64,000 bases of DNA from Deltaproteobacteria bacterium (GTDB lineage: Bacteria > Desulfobacterota > Dissulfuribacteria > Dissulfuribacterales > UBA3076), in the NCBI GenBank assembly GCA_018399745.1, contig JAGYNZ010000010.1:1-64000 (forward strand), given 5' to 3'. The notes beneath the pieces are model-generated. The model was not told the DNA's origin, did no database searches, and worked only from the letters and a program-made list of their open reading frames with translations. The position numbers were made by a program, and so were the translations under genes. Shown in pieces: positions 48,934 through 57,935 of the stretch (the first letter of the stretch is position 1; each line of letters begins with the position of its first letter).

Positions 48934-49542
48934 CTAACACCCAACTTCGAAGAAATTCGAGGTGGATGTCTGTTTTGTCAATAATTTTTTCTGTAATCGT
49001 TTTGCCCTTTTACTGTAGCGCTCTTCTTCGCTATAGATACAGCCACAATATGGTTGTCTGTAGATCCCGAGTTTTTTTAAGAGCTCTATACCTTCTACCC
49101 AGCCATCACGAAAGTCCCGGTAATAGAATTCTATTCCATATTTAGCGGCAAGCTCTTTACCCATATTATGGATAAGGTCATGTCTCTGGTAACGACTGTA
49201 AAGGAGAGTTGTGCTGAAAGCGGGCAGCCCAAGTTTTACCGTCTTCCGTGCGGCAGCCTCCAGACGAATGCGGTAGCACACCGGACAGCGTTCATCAGGC
49301 TCCTGCCTTGTACCTATTTTATTCAGCCAGTCTCTGAGCCCATATCCGGACTCATCCCAAAGCACCGGGAATTTGAATTTTTCTGAAGCCGTTTCCAAAG
49401 CCTCAATTCTGCGTTCGTATTCCCTGAATGGGTGGATATTGGGGTTGTAGAAATAGACAAGTGCATTGTTACCCTCTTTTCGAAGTTCGTTGACAGGGTA
49501 CAGAGTGCAGGGCCCGCAGCATGTATGAAGAAGAATTTCCAT
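48934..49542 (-). CDS. queH: Epoxyqueuosine reductase QueH
   Basis: This 202-residue protein matches QueH (DUF208), the iron-sulfur epoxyqueuosine reductase that completes queuosine in tRNA. Signatures are LLHTCCGPCTLYPV at the start, YFYNPNIHPFREYERR, CPVCYRIRLEAAA and GIYRQPYCGCIYSEEER. It starts directly after the stop of the DsrE-like selenoprotein (TGA followed by ATG), so the two are translationally coupled. Whether that pairing is functional is unclear. Confidence 0.9.
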   Translation of the reverse strand: MEILLHTCCGPCTLYPVNELRKEGNNALVYFYNPNIHPFREYERRIEALETASEKFKFPVLWDESGYGLRDWLNKIGTRQEPDERCPVCYRIRLEAAARKTVKLGLPAFSTTLLYSRYQRHDLIHNMGKELAAKYGIEFYYRDFRDGWVEGIELLKKLGIYRQPYCGCIYSEEERYSKRAKRLQKKLLTKQTSTSNFFEVGC

Positions 49543-49857
49543 TCAAAATACCAGGACTTTATCCGCCTCCATAGACAATTCATAGAGGTCATCCATCCAT
49601 CCGATAGGGCAAGTGCTTGATCCCTCCAGACCGTGGGATTTCGCGCAGACGCCTCAGACATAAAAATCTCCTTCAAACATGTTGATTTGCCCCATTACGT
49701 CAAAATTTTTGTCTCCGCTCTTTTCAAAAAGGACACCTTTCCCGAGCATGAATACACTGATTTCATCACCCTTTTTTACGCCGAGATTCGCCAGCCTCAT
49801 CGCATTGTAAATGCTTTCGCCGTCCTCGATACTTATAATTATAAGGACCTTTCTCAT
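49543..49857 (-). CDS. DsrE-family protein, selenoprotein (UGA at 49654-49656)
   Basis: Read through one UGA, this is a 104-residue DsrE/DsrF-like protein with Sec68. The start KVLIIISIEDGESIYNAMRLAN and KKGDEISVFMLGKGV are family features. Sec sits at FYV-U-GVCAKSHG, replacing the first of two cysteines in the usual ACGTC segment, and SSTCPIGWMDDLYELSMEADKVLVF completes the family. DsrE-type proteins carry sulfur in persulfide relays, and a DsrE-like selenoprotein family is known. The gene stops directly before queH. Substrate and partner are inferred only. Confidence 0.88.
49620..49639 (-). promoter_or_regulatory. Candidate SECIS hairpin of the DsrE-like gene
   Basis: AUCCC and GGGAU form a 5-bp stem around ACGGUCUGGA, starting 14 nt after the UGA. 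The loop contains GGUC, the motif of bacterial SECIS apical loops. Confidence 0.7.
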
Positions 49858-50473
49858 GTGACCCCCTTAGTTTTTGTGCAGGCTATGATCAAAAAAACTA
49901 AAATTTGTGATCAGATACTAGAAATTATTAGTACAAACTGTAAATTTTAACAACAAGATCGGCCGATATAAAAAAAGAAAAGAAATCAAATATAGATACG
50001 TCTTTCAACTCATTCGATGCCATTATTTTTCATATTTTGAATTTTCCTTACCATGCGGTTTAAGATTCCTGGTTTGGCGGCGGACCCCAATGACCGGCTC
50101 CAGTTTTTTCATAAGCAATGGAAGACATGTATAAAGCGAGCCTAGTTGCAATGTTGCCGAACCAAAAAATGCTCTAAAATCCATATGCAGATTCTTGTCT
50201 TTGAGGGCATTTTTATTGATTTTTCTGCCATATTGTTTAACTGCCAGGGGCTTTGTCTGCAATCTCAGAATTGATGTATTTTTTTTTGACCTTTCCTTTA
50301 AATTATGATAGTCTTCACTTATTTGTTTAGACCTGTGTATTGATAAATGGAATACATAAAAAGTTGATGCTCGTGTATTTTTATAGATAATTTTTTATGA
50401 AATACCTATCAGTTAATATATCAAATAGCCAGATATTTTATTCAATCCGTCATTAGTAAAAAGGAGGTTTTTT
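49858..50473. other. Intergenic region, no convincing gene
   Basis: These 616 bp lie between the divergent DsrE-like and cytochrome genes. An 80-codon minus-strand frame at 50023-50262 and a shorter frame ending YEKTGAGHWGPPP are open, but neither has a ribosome-binding site or family resemblance. An AAAAAGGAGG site at about 50460 precedes the cytochrome. Confidence 0.5.
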
Positions 50474-51841
50474 ATGGGAGTTTTGAGGATTGTAACTGTT
50501 TTGTTTTTTGCAGGCTGTGTTTGGTCCTCTTATGGACTTTGCGGCACAGAGCCTGCGGAGGTTCCCAAGGCCAAGACTATCGCCGAGCTGGCTGCTCGCT
50601 ATGATGCGAGTTCTTGTGGGGAATGTCACGAAGAGCAATATGAACAGTGGGAGAATTCACTTCACGCCGTTTCTATCCTGGGCACTCCACGTACAGCCCC
50701 GACCGTACTGACCAGCGTAGATATGGGCCTGAAGTTGTTCCCTTATTCAGGCGTGAAAACGGACGAAGATGTCGAAGTCCGTCATCTCATGATGTGCGCC
50801 AAGTGTCATCTGCCTCAACTGGATGAGGCAACGGATGATGTGGCCAGGGAAATCGTCAAGACCATAAGAGACTGGATGAGTGCAAGCAGAAAGGCATATG
50901 ACGATGAGGCATATGAAGATGTAGCGGATGAACTTCAGGAAAAAATAGCAAGCCTGAATATCAGCTGTTTGGTCTGTCATAACAAGAAGGCCATTATCCA
51001 CAAATGGATGGATGGCTATCCCCAGCCGGATACAATTTATGCATTGCAAGAGGGTGAACATGATCACCCTGACTTTAACAAACTTGGTAAGGCCCCGGCC
51101 CTGAATGAGTCCATATTCTGCGGTCAGTGTCATGGTTTGGGACCCAATTTTGAACTGGATGAGCCTTCCCAGTGCGCCACGGCGTATGGTAGCTATCTCT
51201 TTGCTTATATACCCGAGGGAGGGTCTCACACTTGCCAGGAATGTCATATGCACAAATCCGGTCTGGGCCACGATATGCAGGCCTACCGGAATGAGACAAT
51301 GATCAAGATGGCCTTTGATGTCGAAGTCGATGCCATGTCACTTTTCTGGCGCAAAGACAGTGTAGAAGGCGTGATTCCTCTTGGAATAATTAATGTAGAG
51401 ATCTATAATAAGTCAGGCCATGCCATTCCCGACGGCTGACCCACCCCCAACAGGCTGGTCCTGGATGTGACCGCAAAGACAGTAGAAGGGGAAGAGGAAA
51501 AACAAATCTATAATGATCAGGTCATCTACATGCCTTACCCCGGACGTTTTGGCAGGGGGTCAGAAATGGGAAGAGGACCTTATGAGAAGTGCGGTTTGTT
51601 GAGAGATACCTGCATACCGCCTCTAAAGAAGGTCAAGGAAGTCTTTGAGATACCTTTCCCATATGCCGATGTGGAGAAAGACGGTAAGAAGACCAGGGAA
51701 CTTAGCGCAGATGAGCTTTTAGTGGAGGTCAAGCTGTGGTACGTACCCTTTGGTGAATTTACAGATTGCTGGAATAACGTAGTATTCTTTGAAGAAGAAA
51801 AGAAGATAGAACTCAAGGACGAGTGGGTCTGGAGAGACTAG
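50474..51841 (+). CDS. Pentaheme cytochrome c, putative selenoprotein (UGA at 51437-51439)
   Basis: Read through one UGA, the protein has 455 residues with Sec322. A signal peptide (about residues 1-23) and five CxxCH heme sites follow: Cys48 CGECH, Cys108 CAKCH, Cys165 CLVCH, Cys216 CGQCH and Cys254 CQECH. The UGA lies in SGHAIPDG-U-PTPNRLVLDV, a loop that in other multiheme cytochromes reads GHxxPxGxP, and coding continues 134 codons with hydrophilic sequence ending in a conserved-looking acidic tail. The alternative, a stop, would leave an intact five-heme protein of 321 residues. The role is probably periplasmic electron transfer. A strong GGAGG precedes the ATG. Confidence 0.78.
51451..51463 (+). 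promoter_or_regulatory. Candidate SECIS hairpin of the cytochrome gene
   Basis: CAGG and CCUG form a short 4-bp stem around CUGGU, starting 11 nt after the UGA, with a possible outer CAC/GUG pair. It is the weakest of the eight hairpins. Confidence 0.5.
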
Positions 51842-51857
51842 ACCAAGAAATCTGTTC

Positions 51858-51889
51858 CTGCAGACCGGCTTTTTTGTGCCGGTCTGCAG
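51858..51889. terminator. Perfect 12-bp inverted repeat between convergent genes
   Basis: CTGCAGACCGGC (51858-51869) and GCCGGTCTGCAG (51878-51889) form a 12-bp GC-rich stem around an 8-nt loop, between the cytochrome stop (51841) and the sensor kinase stop (51896). It is probably a bidirectional terminator, though without long U-runs. Confidence 0.65.
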
Positions 51890-51895
51890 ATCTAT

Positions 51896-53509
51896 TTAGC
51901 TTTCAACACCGATACCCTCAGTGTGTTTGGGAAGATGCAGGGTAAAGGTAGAACCATTGTCCTGTTCAGAATCCACCTTAATATCACCATTCCATTCATG
52001 AACGAGCCTATGTACTATTGCCAGGCCTAATCCTGTTCCGTCCGGACGAGTAGAGAAGAAAGGATTGAATACTTTTGGAAGGTCCTCCGGCTTTATACCG
52101 GTTCCGTTGTCTGATATTTTAAGAATAAAGTGATCTTCTTCTCCATTCTTTCCATTGATTGATATTCTTCCGTCTGTATACGGCAGTGCCTGATACGCAT
52201 TCAGCAGGAGGTTCAGAACGACCTGTCTGAACTGAGAGGGATCCACCTCGAATTTTAGATTCGCCGGTATATTCCTTTCAATATCTGCGTTGGGTAGTTT
52301 TTTTCTTTGTTTTATCATGGAAATAACCGATTCAATTTCTTCCAGCAGAGATACGTTTTGGATCTTTCTCCCCTCTGGTTTCGCATAGAGAAGAAAAGAC
52401 TTGGTAATATCATTCAAATGGTCGCTTTCTCTACTAATAATCTTTAGCAGCCTTCTTTCTTCAGGATGCAGCATTGCCGATTCTTCCAGAAACTGAGCTG
52501 CCCCAGACAGCGATGCCAGGGGGTTTCTTATTTCATGAGCGAGTCCCGCGGCCATTTCACCCAGGGCGGCAAGACGATCCATACGTTGAAATTGCTCTTC
52601 CCTTGCCTTTATCTCCGTAATATCTTGAAAGATTATTCCATATCCAAGGCGTTGTTCTTTATAGCCTTTTAACAAAAAAATAGATGTCCCGAGGAATCCG
52701 GGTGAGCCTTGGGGAGTTGTATGGCTTACTTCCTGTCTTTTACTCTCTCTGCCGTTCCTGAAATTCTTCAGTAGCTCTGCCCCGGTTTGCCAGAATTCTT
52801 GTAGGGGTTGCCCGTATCCATTAATGATTTTCTGCCCGAGGATATTAATAGCCGCATGATTAAAGAATGTTATATTTTCTTTCTCATCTACTGTGATCAG
52901 ACCTGACTGGATGCTTTCCGCAAGATGGTGATGGATCTCCTCCATACGGCACAGATCTACTCTGGTATCTGACAGCTTTTTTTCCGTATAATGGAGGCGT
53001 CTCGCAAGGACAATTCCTAAAGATGCAATGATGTTAAATGAGGCTATGGTGATAAAGAAAATATATAAAGTCTCATTAAATCCGTTTTTGGGAATATCAT
53101 AGAGCCAGAGAAGAGCGGCATAGCTGATGATACAAAGGAAGGTTGATAGAGCACCCTCCTTTTGACTTCCAAGAATACATGCCGCGAGAATGGCAACCGG
53201 ATACAGGAATACCAGCGGACTTTCAAACCCGCCGGTCCAGAATACGGCGAGATTAACCAGTATGACGTCAAAGAGTGTCTGGGTATACAAGAGCCATTTA
53301 TTCAGGCCTTTCTTTTCGTACCATATAGTATAAACAGCAGTAAGAAAAAATGCCCCTCCCAGGATCAGGGACAATTGAGTCATTTTGACAAAGGAATCGG
53401 CAAAATGTTTGCACTGAAGGTAGGTGATGCATAGCAGCAGAAGCAGTATAGTCAGCCGGCCTGCAATGAGACGGTAAAACAGGCGACTATTTAAAGTCTT
53501 AAAGGGCAT
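51896..53509 (-). CDS. PilS-like sensor histidine kinase
   Basis: This 537-residue kinase has about six membrane helices in residues 15-190 (with GGFESPLVFLYPVAILAACILG typical of PilS), a PAS domain (about 210-320), an HisKA domain with the phosphorylated His in GLAHEIRNPLASLSG, and a HATPase domain (NLLLNAYQAL, SDNGTGI, GTGLGLAIVHRLV). PilS controls type IV pilin genes through PilR and sigma-54. No pilus gene lies in the window, so the target is uncertain. Its start overlaps the end of the regulator gene by 11 nt. Confidence 0.85.
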   Translation of the reverse strand: MPFKTLNSRLFYRLIAGRLTILLLLLCITYLQCKHFADSFVKMTQLSLILGGAFFLTAVYTIWYEKKGLNKWLLYTQTLFDVILVNLAVFWTGGFESPLVFLYPVAILAACILGSQKEGALSTFLCIISYAALLWLYDIPKNGFNETLYIFFITIASFNIIASLGIVLARRLHYTEKKLSDTRVDLCRMEEIHHHLAESIQSGLITVDEKENITFFNHAAINILGQKIINGYGQPLQEFWQTGAELLKNFRNGRESKRQEVSHTTPQGSPGFLGTSIFLLKGYKEQRLGYGIIFQDITEIKAREEQFQRMDRLAALGEMAAGLAHEIRNPLASLSGAAQFLEESAMLHPEERRLLKIISRESDHLNDITKSFLLYAKPEGRKIQNVSLLEEIESVISMIKQRKKLPNADIERNIPANLKFEVDPSQFRQVVLNLLLNAYQALPYTDGRISINGKNGEEDHFILKISDNGTGIKPEDLPKVFNPFFSTRPDGTGLGLAIVHRLVHEWNGDIKVDSEQDNGSTFTLHLPKHTEGIGVES

Positions 53510-54929
53510 ACTTGGATAGACGATATCTAAAGGATCTGAAGTTAAGCCCTAAAATATTGGCGGCTTCTGTCTTCGCCCCATTTGTCATCTCGAGCGCCTT
53601 TTTCAGAAGAGTTTTTTCTATATAATTAAGGAACTGTTCAAGGTCTAAACCTTCGGGTCCCAGATACGGTTCATAAGAAAAAGGGCTGTATTCAACGGAT
53701 TTTTGCTGCTTAAATTCAGCCAGAGACAGGCTTTCAGGAAGCAGAAGATTTGATGTAGCAAGGGCGACACTTCTTTCTATAATATTTTCCAGTTCTCTCA
53801 CGTTTCCAGGAAACGAGTATTTCTGTAATGCATCCATTGCAAAGCTGGATATTCCCTGTACGGCCTTATTTTGTTCTTTAGAATACTTGTCCAGAAAGTA
53901 CTGGACCAAGAGGGGGATGTCTTCAGTACGTTCTCTTAATGGCGGCATACGAATGGGGATTACATTCAGTCTATAATACAGGTCTTCTCTGAATCGCTCG
54001 TTTATTACTTCCTTTTCCAGGTCACGATTAGTGGCTGCTAATATCCGTACATCCACCTTTCTTTCATTGGTATCGCCAAGAGATGTAAAAGACTTCTGCT
54101 GCACCACTCTCAACAGTTTGACCTGTAAGGTCATAGGCAGTTCTCCGATTTCATCCAGAAAAATAGTACCTTGATTGGCTATGGCAAACAGGCCCTGTTT
54201 TTCACGGTTAGCTCCGGTAAATGCCCCTTTTTTGTGGCCGAACAGCTCGCTCTCAAGGAGGTTCTCCGGAATACCTCCGCAGTTAATAACGACAAATGGC
54301 CGGTCTTTGCGGACTCCGAGGTTATGAATGGCTCGTGCGGCAAGCTCCTTCCCTGTGCCGCTTTCACCGGATATGAGTACACTGGAGGGACTGGAAGCTA
54401 TCCTGGGTATTAATTGAAATATTTTCAGCATGACCGGGCTTTTGGTCAACATATTGTCAAGCTTATAAATCCTGTCAGCAACATCTCTGATCAAAGAAGG
54501 GGACTTTTGCCTTGTTTCAAGGGCTTTTCCAACGACCTCTCTAATTTCTTCCAGCCGAAAGGGCTTGGTAAGATAATCCCAGGCCCCTTCTTTCATCGCG
54601 GCCATTGCATTATCCAGGGAGGCAAAGGCCGTAATCAGTATTACCGGGACATCCGCATGCTTAGTCTTAATTTCCTTTAATAGAGTCATTCCGTCGATGC
54701 CTGGCATCTTAACGTCACTTATAACCAGAGATATATCTTCTTTCTCCATGAGACGAAGGGCCTTTTCTCCATTGGATGCTGAAAATGTCTCGCAACCTTC
54801 TTTGGCAAGCAGTATCTCCAGAAATTCCCTGAGGCTTTGGTCGTCATCAACTATCAGAATTTTGGGTCTGGTATCACCCTGGCTATCCGTCGTTCCTTTA
54901 GAAAAATTTTCAGGATGCACAGAACTCAT
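53499..54929 (-). CDS. PilR/NtrC-like sigma-54-dependent response regulator
   Basis: This 476-residue activator has a receiver domain (ILIVDDDQSLREFL, phospho-Asp in VISDVKMPGIDGM), a sigma-54 AAA+ domain with GESGTGKELAARAIH, the GAFTGANREKQGLF loop that contacts sigma-54, and a C-terminal Fis-type HTH (ALEMTNGAKTEAANILGLNFRSFRYRLSKY). The ATG at 54929 was chosen because GGAGG lies 8 nt upstream. It precedes and overlaps its kinase gene. Targets are probably sigma-54 promoters elsewhere. Confidence 0.9.
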   Translation of the reverse strand: MSSVHPENFSKGTTDSQGDTRPKILIVDDDQSLREFLEILLAKEGCETFSASNGEKALRLMEKEDISLVISDVKMPGIDGMTLLKEIKTKHADVPVILITAFASLDNAMAAMKEGAWDYLTKPFRLEEIREVVGKALETRQKSPSLIRDVADRIYKLDNMLTKSPVMLKIFQLIPRIASSPSSVLISGESGTGKELAARAIHNLGVRKDRPFVVINCGGIPENLLESELFGHKKGAFTGANREKQGLFAIANQGTIFLDEIGELPMTLQVKLLRVVQQKSFTSLGDTNERKVDVRILAATNRDLEKEVINERFREDLYYRLNVIPIRMPPLRERTEDIPLLVQYFLDKYSKEQNKAVQGISSFAMDALQKYSFPGNVRELENIIERSVALATSNLLLPESLSLAEFKQQKSVEYSPFSYEPYLGPEGLDLEQFLNYIEKTLLKKALEMTNGAKTEAANILGLNFRSFRYRLSKYAL

Positions 54930-55113
54930 GTAGGTACCTCCGACATAAAAATTCACACACCTTGACCTCAGCCTCTTTGCTATATGGGGATGTACAATAT
55001 CTTTCGCAGTACTTATCGACAGAATGGAGAGAGACGTTGAATGTATAACGTCTTGAAACGGGTGTATTCGGCCATGCCGTTCCGAAAAGCGACTCCCGAA
55101 AGCGGCAGAACCC

Positions 55114-55196
55114 TAAAGTGCTTAAAGTTTGGTCATGCTATATGATCTTTTGCGTTGCATATAGCAAAGCGATTAATCAATTTCAGGCACTTTAGT
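55114..55196. repeat. Nested inverted-repeat element at the pyrC 3' end
   Basis: Two perfect 9-bp inverted repeats are nested: CTAAAGTGC (55114-55122) with GCACTTTAG (55188-55196), and inside it TGCTATATG (55137-55145) with CATATAGCA (55159-55167). The outer right arm overlaps the pyrC stop codon. It could be a pyrC terminator or a small mobile-repeat relic. Confidence 0.5.
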
Positions 55197-56514
55197 TTAT
55201 TTTAGATAGGCTCAGTATGCCGGTGGGATCAAAGACCGGACGGCCGTCAATAAGAGTAAGGACGGCCCTTCCCTGGAGATCTTTTCCTAAAAAGGGGCTG
55301 TTATAACTTAAGGAATGAAGAGATTCACGGGTTAAGGTAAAAATGGCCTTCGGATCTATGATGCATATATCAGCGGAATTTCCGCACTTCAAACTTCCTT
55401 CCGGCAGGCCCAGGATCCTGGAGGGAGAAATAGACATACACCTGATCATTTGAGACGCTGAAATAAAACCATTTCTTACAAGGTTGAGTGAGAGGGGTAC
55501 AGCTGTCTCAAGACCTATGATTCCGTTTGCAGCCATTTGAAACTCACATTCCTTTTCGATTACACTGTGGGGGGCATGGTCCGTGGCAATAACATCTATA
55601 GTGCCGTCCTTTAGGCCTTGGATAATTGCAAGACGATCCTCCTCTGTGCGGAGGGGCGGACTCATTTTGGCGAAGGTATTGTAGTCAAATACCGCTTCTT
55701 CTGTGAGACTGAAGTAATGGGGCGCAGTCTCTGCGGTAACCCGTACACCTCTGTTTTTGGCCTGTCGTACTATTTCAACCGAACCTTTTGTGCTTAAATG
55801 GGCAATGTGGAGACGGCCCCCGGTCCACTCAGCCAGGGCTATGTCCCTGAATACCGCAATTTCCTCAGCGGCTGCGGGAATTCCCTTAAGGCCTAAAATA
55901 GTAGATACCAGGCCCTCATTCATTGCGCCACCCTTGGAGAGATCAAGCTCTTCGGAGTGGGATATGATAAGTGCATCAAAGTTCAATGCATATTCCAGGG
56001 CCTTACGCATTACCGCCGCATTTTTCACGGGCAGTCCATCATCTGAGAAGGCTATTGCACCGGCACTGAGGAGGTCTCCAAATTCTGTCAATTGCTCTCC
56101 TCTTTGCCCCAGTGTAACGGCTGCAATCGGATAGACCTTTGCCCGGTCCGAACTCCGCGCCTTTTCCAGTATGAATCTCGTGATGCCCGCGGAATCATTA
56201 ACAGGCTGAGTGTTGGGCATGCATGCCACTGCCTTAAAACCACCAGCTATAGCTGCAGCCGTGCCGGATTCAATAGTCTCCTTATATTCCTCTCCCGGCT
56301 CTCGCAGATGAACATGCATGTCCAACAGACCCGGTACAAGCCATTTCCCCTTCAGGTCAAAGGCCATGGTATGTTGCGGAACTTCGATAGATTCACCCAC
56401 AGCCGCTATTGTTCCGTCTTTTATCAGCAGATCACCGATGAAATCCATATTTTGGGATGGATCTATTATACGAGCATTTGTAAACAGACAGGTGTTTATA
56501 GATTTAGAGTTCAC
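55192..56514 (-). CDS. pyrC: Dihydroorotase
   Basis: This 440-residue amidohydrolase (class I, PyrC type) closes the dihydroorotate ring in pyrimidine synthesis. Metal-ligand motifs are DMHVHLREPGEEYKET (near residue 64), a metal-lysine region near SDDGLP, ISHSEE, HIAHLSTKGSVE and ATDHAPHS. The start used is GTG at 56514 (GTG AAC TCT), whose context is a GTTC-type repeat, so the true start may be slightly later. It follows pyrB on the minus strand with a 136-bp spacer. Confidence 0.93.
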   Translation of the reverse strand: MNSKSINTCLFTNARIIDPSQNMDFIGDLLIKDGTIAAVGESIEVPQHTMAFDLKGKWLVPGLLDMHVHLREPGEEYKETIESGTAAAIAGGFKAVACMPNTQPVNDSAGITRFILEKARSSDRAKVYPIAAVTLGQRGEQLTEFGDLLSAGAIAFSDDGLPVKNAAVMRKALEYALNFDALIISHSEELDLSKGGAMNEGLVSTILGLKGIPAAAEEIAVFRDIALAEWTGGRLHIAHLSTKGSVEIVRQAKNRGVRVTAETAPHYFSLTEEAVFDYNTFAKMSPPLRTEEDRLAIIQGLKDGTIDVIATDHAPHSVIEKECEFQMAANGIIGLETAVPLSLNLVRNGFISASQMIRCMSISPSRILGLPEGSLKCGNSADICIIDPKAIFTLTRESLHSLSYNSPFLGKDLQGRAVLTLIDGRPVFDPTGILSLSKIN

Positions 56515-56650
56515 TGTTCCGGGTTACCTTTCTATAGGCGTTCATGGGGTTCCGGGTTCATAGGTTTTCCATGATCGATCTTCAGTTTTTTACGTTTGAT
56601 GTTTCTTCCGTTGACCTTTCGAGTTAACTATTACCCTTCAAACCCTGAAC

Positions 56651-57580
56651 CTATGAACCCTTTGTGAGAAGCAGAGATAGCAGGGCCATTCTTATAGCTA
56701 CTCCATTTGTGACCTGATCCAGGATTACAGAATATGGCCCATCCGCCACCTCCGGTGCCATCTCTACCCCACGATTGATAGGTCCGGGGTGCATGATCAA
56801 TGCACCTGATTTGGCCAACCTTACCTTGTCAGGGCTGAGGCCGAAGAACAATCCATACTCCCTTAATGAAGGAATAAGACTCTGCCCCTGACGTTCTTTT
56901 TGAATCCTGAGGGCTATTATTACATCAGCGTATTCCAGGGCGTCTTCCATCTTTAACACCACTTTTGCCCCCAGGACTTCGGATTGACGTGAAGGAAGCA
57001 TGGTAGCAGGCCCGGATACAACGACTTCTGCTCCCATCTTTGTAAAAGCCAGTATATCCGAGTGAGCTACTCTGCTATGAATTATATCTCCGAGTATGGC
57101 GATTTTTAATTTATCAATGTGTCCCAGGTGTTGCCTCACGGTAAAGACATCCAGCAGGGCCTGAGATGGGTGCTCGTTTATACCGTCTCCAGCATTGATT
57201 ACGGCTGATTTAACGTATTTGGTGATCAGATGAGGAGTCCCCGTCTGGGGGTGTCGCATGACAATGACATCGGGCCTCATCGCCTCGATATTTCGTGCGG
57301 TGTCAATAAGGGTTTCTCCTTTTAAAACACTGCTGGTATTGGCTGAAATCGACACGGTATCCGCACTTAATCGCTTGGCTGCCAGCTCGAATGAGAGGCG
57401 GGTTCTGGTGCTTGGTTCAAAGAAGAGATGGACTACGGTTTTGCCGCGAAGCGGCGGTACCTTCTTGATAGGTCTTTCAAGGATATCTTTGAGAGACTCG
57501 GCAGTATCTAAAATGAAAGTGATTTCGTCCGGTGAGAGGCTGTATATTCCTAATATGTGTTGGGCAGTAAAGCGATTCAT
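56651..57580 (-). CDS. pyrB: Aspartate carbamoyltransferase catalytic subunit
   Basis: This 309-residue enzyme makes carbamoyl-aspartate. Its signatures are FFEPSTRTRLSFELAAKRL (carbamoyl-phosphate binding), MRHPQTGTPHL, NAGDGINEHPSQALLDVFTV and MHPGPINRGVE. The ATG at 57580 gives the normal ATCase length; an upstream in-frame TTG would add 19 residues. A GGAGG ribosome-binding site lies inside a terminator-like hairpin just upstream. The stop codon falls within a GTTCA-type repeat. pyrI is not seen, and pyrC follows. Confidence 0.94.
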   Translation of the reverse strand: MNRFTAQHILGIYSLSPDEITFILDTAESLKDILERPIKKVPPLRGKTVVHLFFEPSTRTRLSFELAAKRLSADTVSISANTSSVLKGETLIDTARNIEAMRPDVIVMRHPQTGTPHLITKYVKSAVINAGDGINEHPSQALLDVFTVRQHLGHIDKLKIAILGDIIHSRVAHSDILAFTKMGAEVVVSGPATMLPSRQSEVLGAKVVLKMEDALEYADVIIALRIQKERQGQSLIPSLREYGLFFGLSPDKVRLAKSGALIMHPGPINRGVEMAPEVADGPYSVILDQVTNGVAIRMALLSLLLTKGS

Positions 57581-57699
57581 GCCAAAAAAAAACCTCCTTT
57601 TTGAAAAAAAGGAGGTGATATGCGGCGTGTCTGCCAAAATATTTTGCTACGGACAAGCCTTACTTTCATAATGTTGGATGTAACACGAAGCATACGCAT
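57577..57699 (-). CDS. Possible pyrB leader peptide (40 codons)
   Basis: An open frame from ATG 57699 encodes 40 residues (starting MRMLRVTSNIM, ending KGGFFLA) and runs through the attenuator hairpin. Its TGA overlaps the pyrB ATG (ATGA). A leader frame passing through an attenuator just before pyrB is how E. coli pyrL works. There is no obvious ribosome-binding site, and an in-frame ATG at 57693 is an alternative. Real translation is unproven. Confidence 0.4.
   Translation of the reverse strand: MRMLRVTSNIMKVRLVRSKIFWQTRRISPPFFQKGGFFLA
57584..57615 (-). promoter_or_regulatory. Terminator-like attenuator hairpin sequestering the pyrB ribosome-binding site
   Basis: In the transcript, CCUCCUUUUU and AAAAAGGAGG (57615-57606 and 57602-57593) form a perfect 10-bp stem with a 3-nt loop, followed by nine U (57592-57584) and then GGC and the pyrB AUG. 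The GGAGG ribosome-binding site is the 3' strand of the stem. This is a Rho-independent terminator shape placed directly before pyrB. Confidence 0.75.
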
Positions 57700-57935
57700 G
57701 AGTCAAGTAAGTCGTGTTTAAGCTGAAAAAATCAATCGCGCAATATGCGTTTTTTGAATGTGCCTGTCTCTTGCCTGCTTTCCGGATGCAGGTAATTTCT
57801 AATATGCGTTGAATCAGAGATACCGGAATATGAAACAACCGTCCATCTCCAGCAGTGCGAGGGGATTAAGGGAGCGCAAAGGGAAGGAAATGAACGGTTC
57901 TGTTAGAAATTTTTTTTATCGGCTATCGGCCGGCC

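Noticed and set aside
50023-50262. 79-codon minus-strand frame upstream of the cytochrome
   Set aside because: No start signal or family similarity, and other frames over the same bases look equally protein-like; chance is likely.
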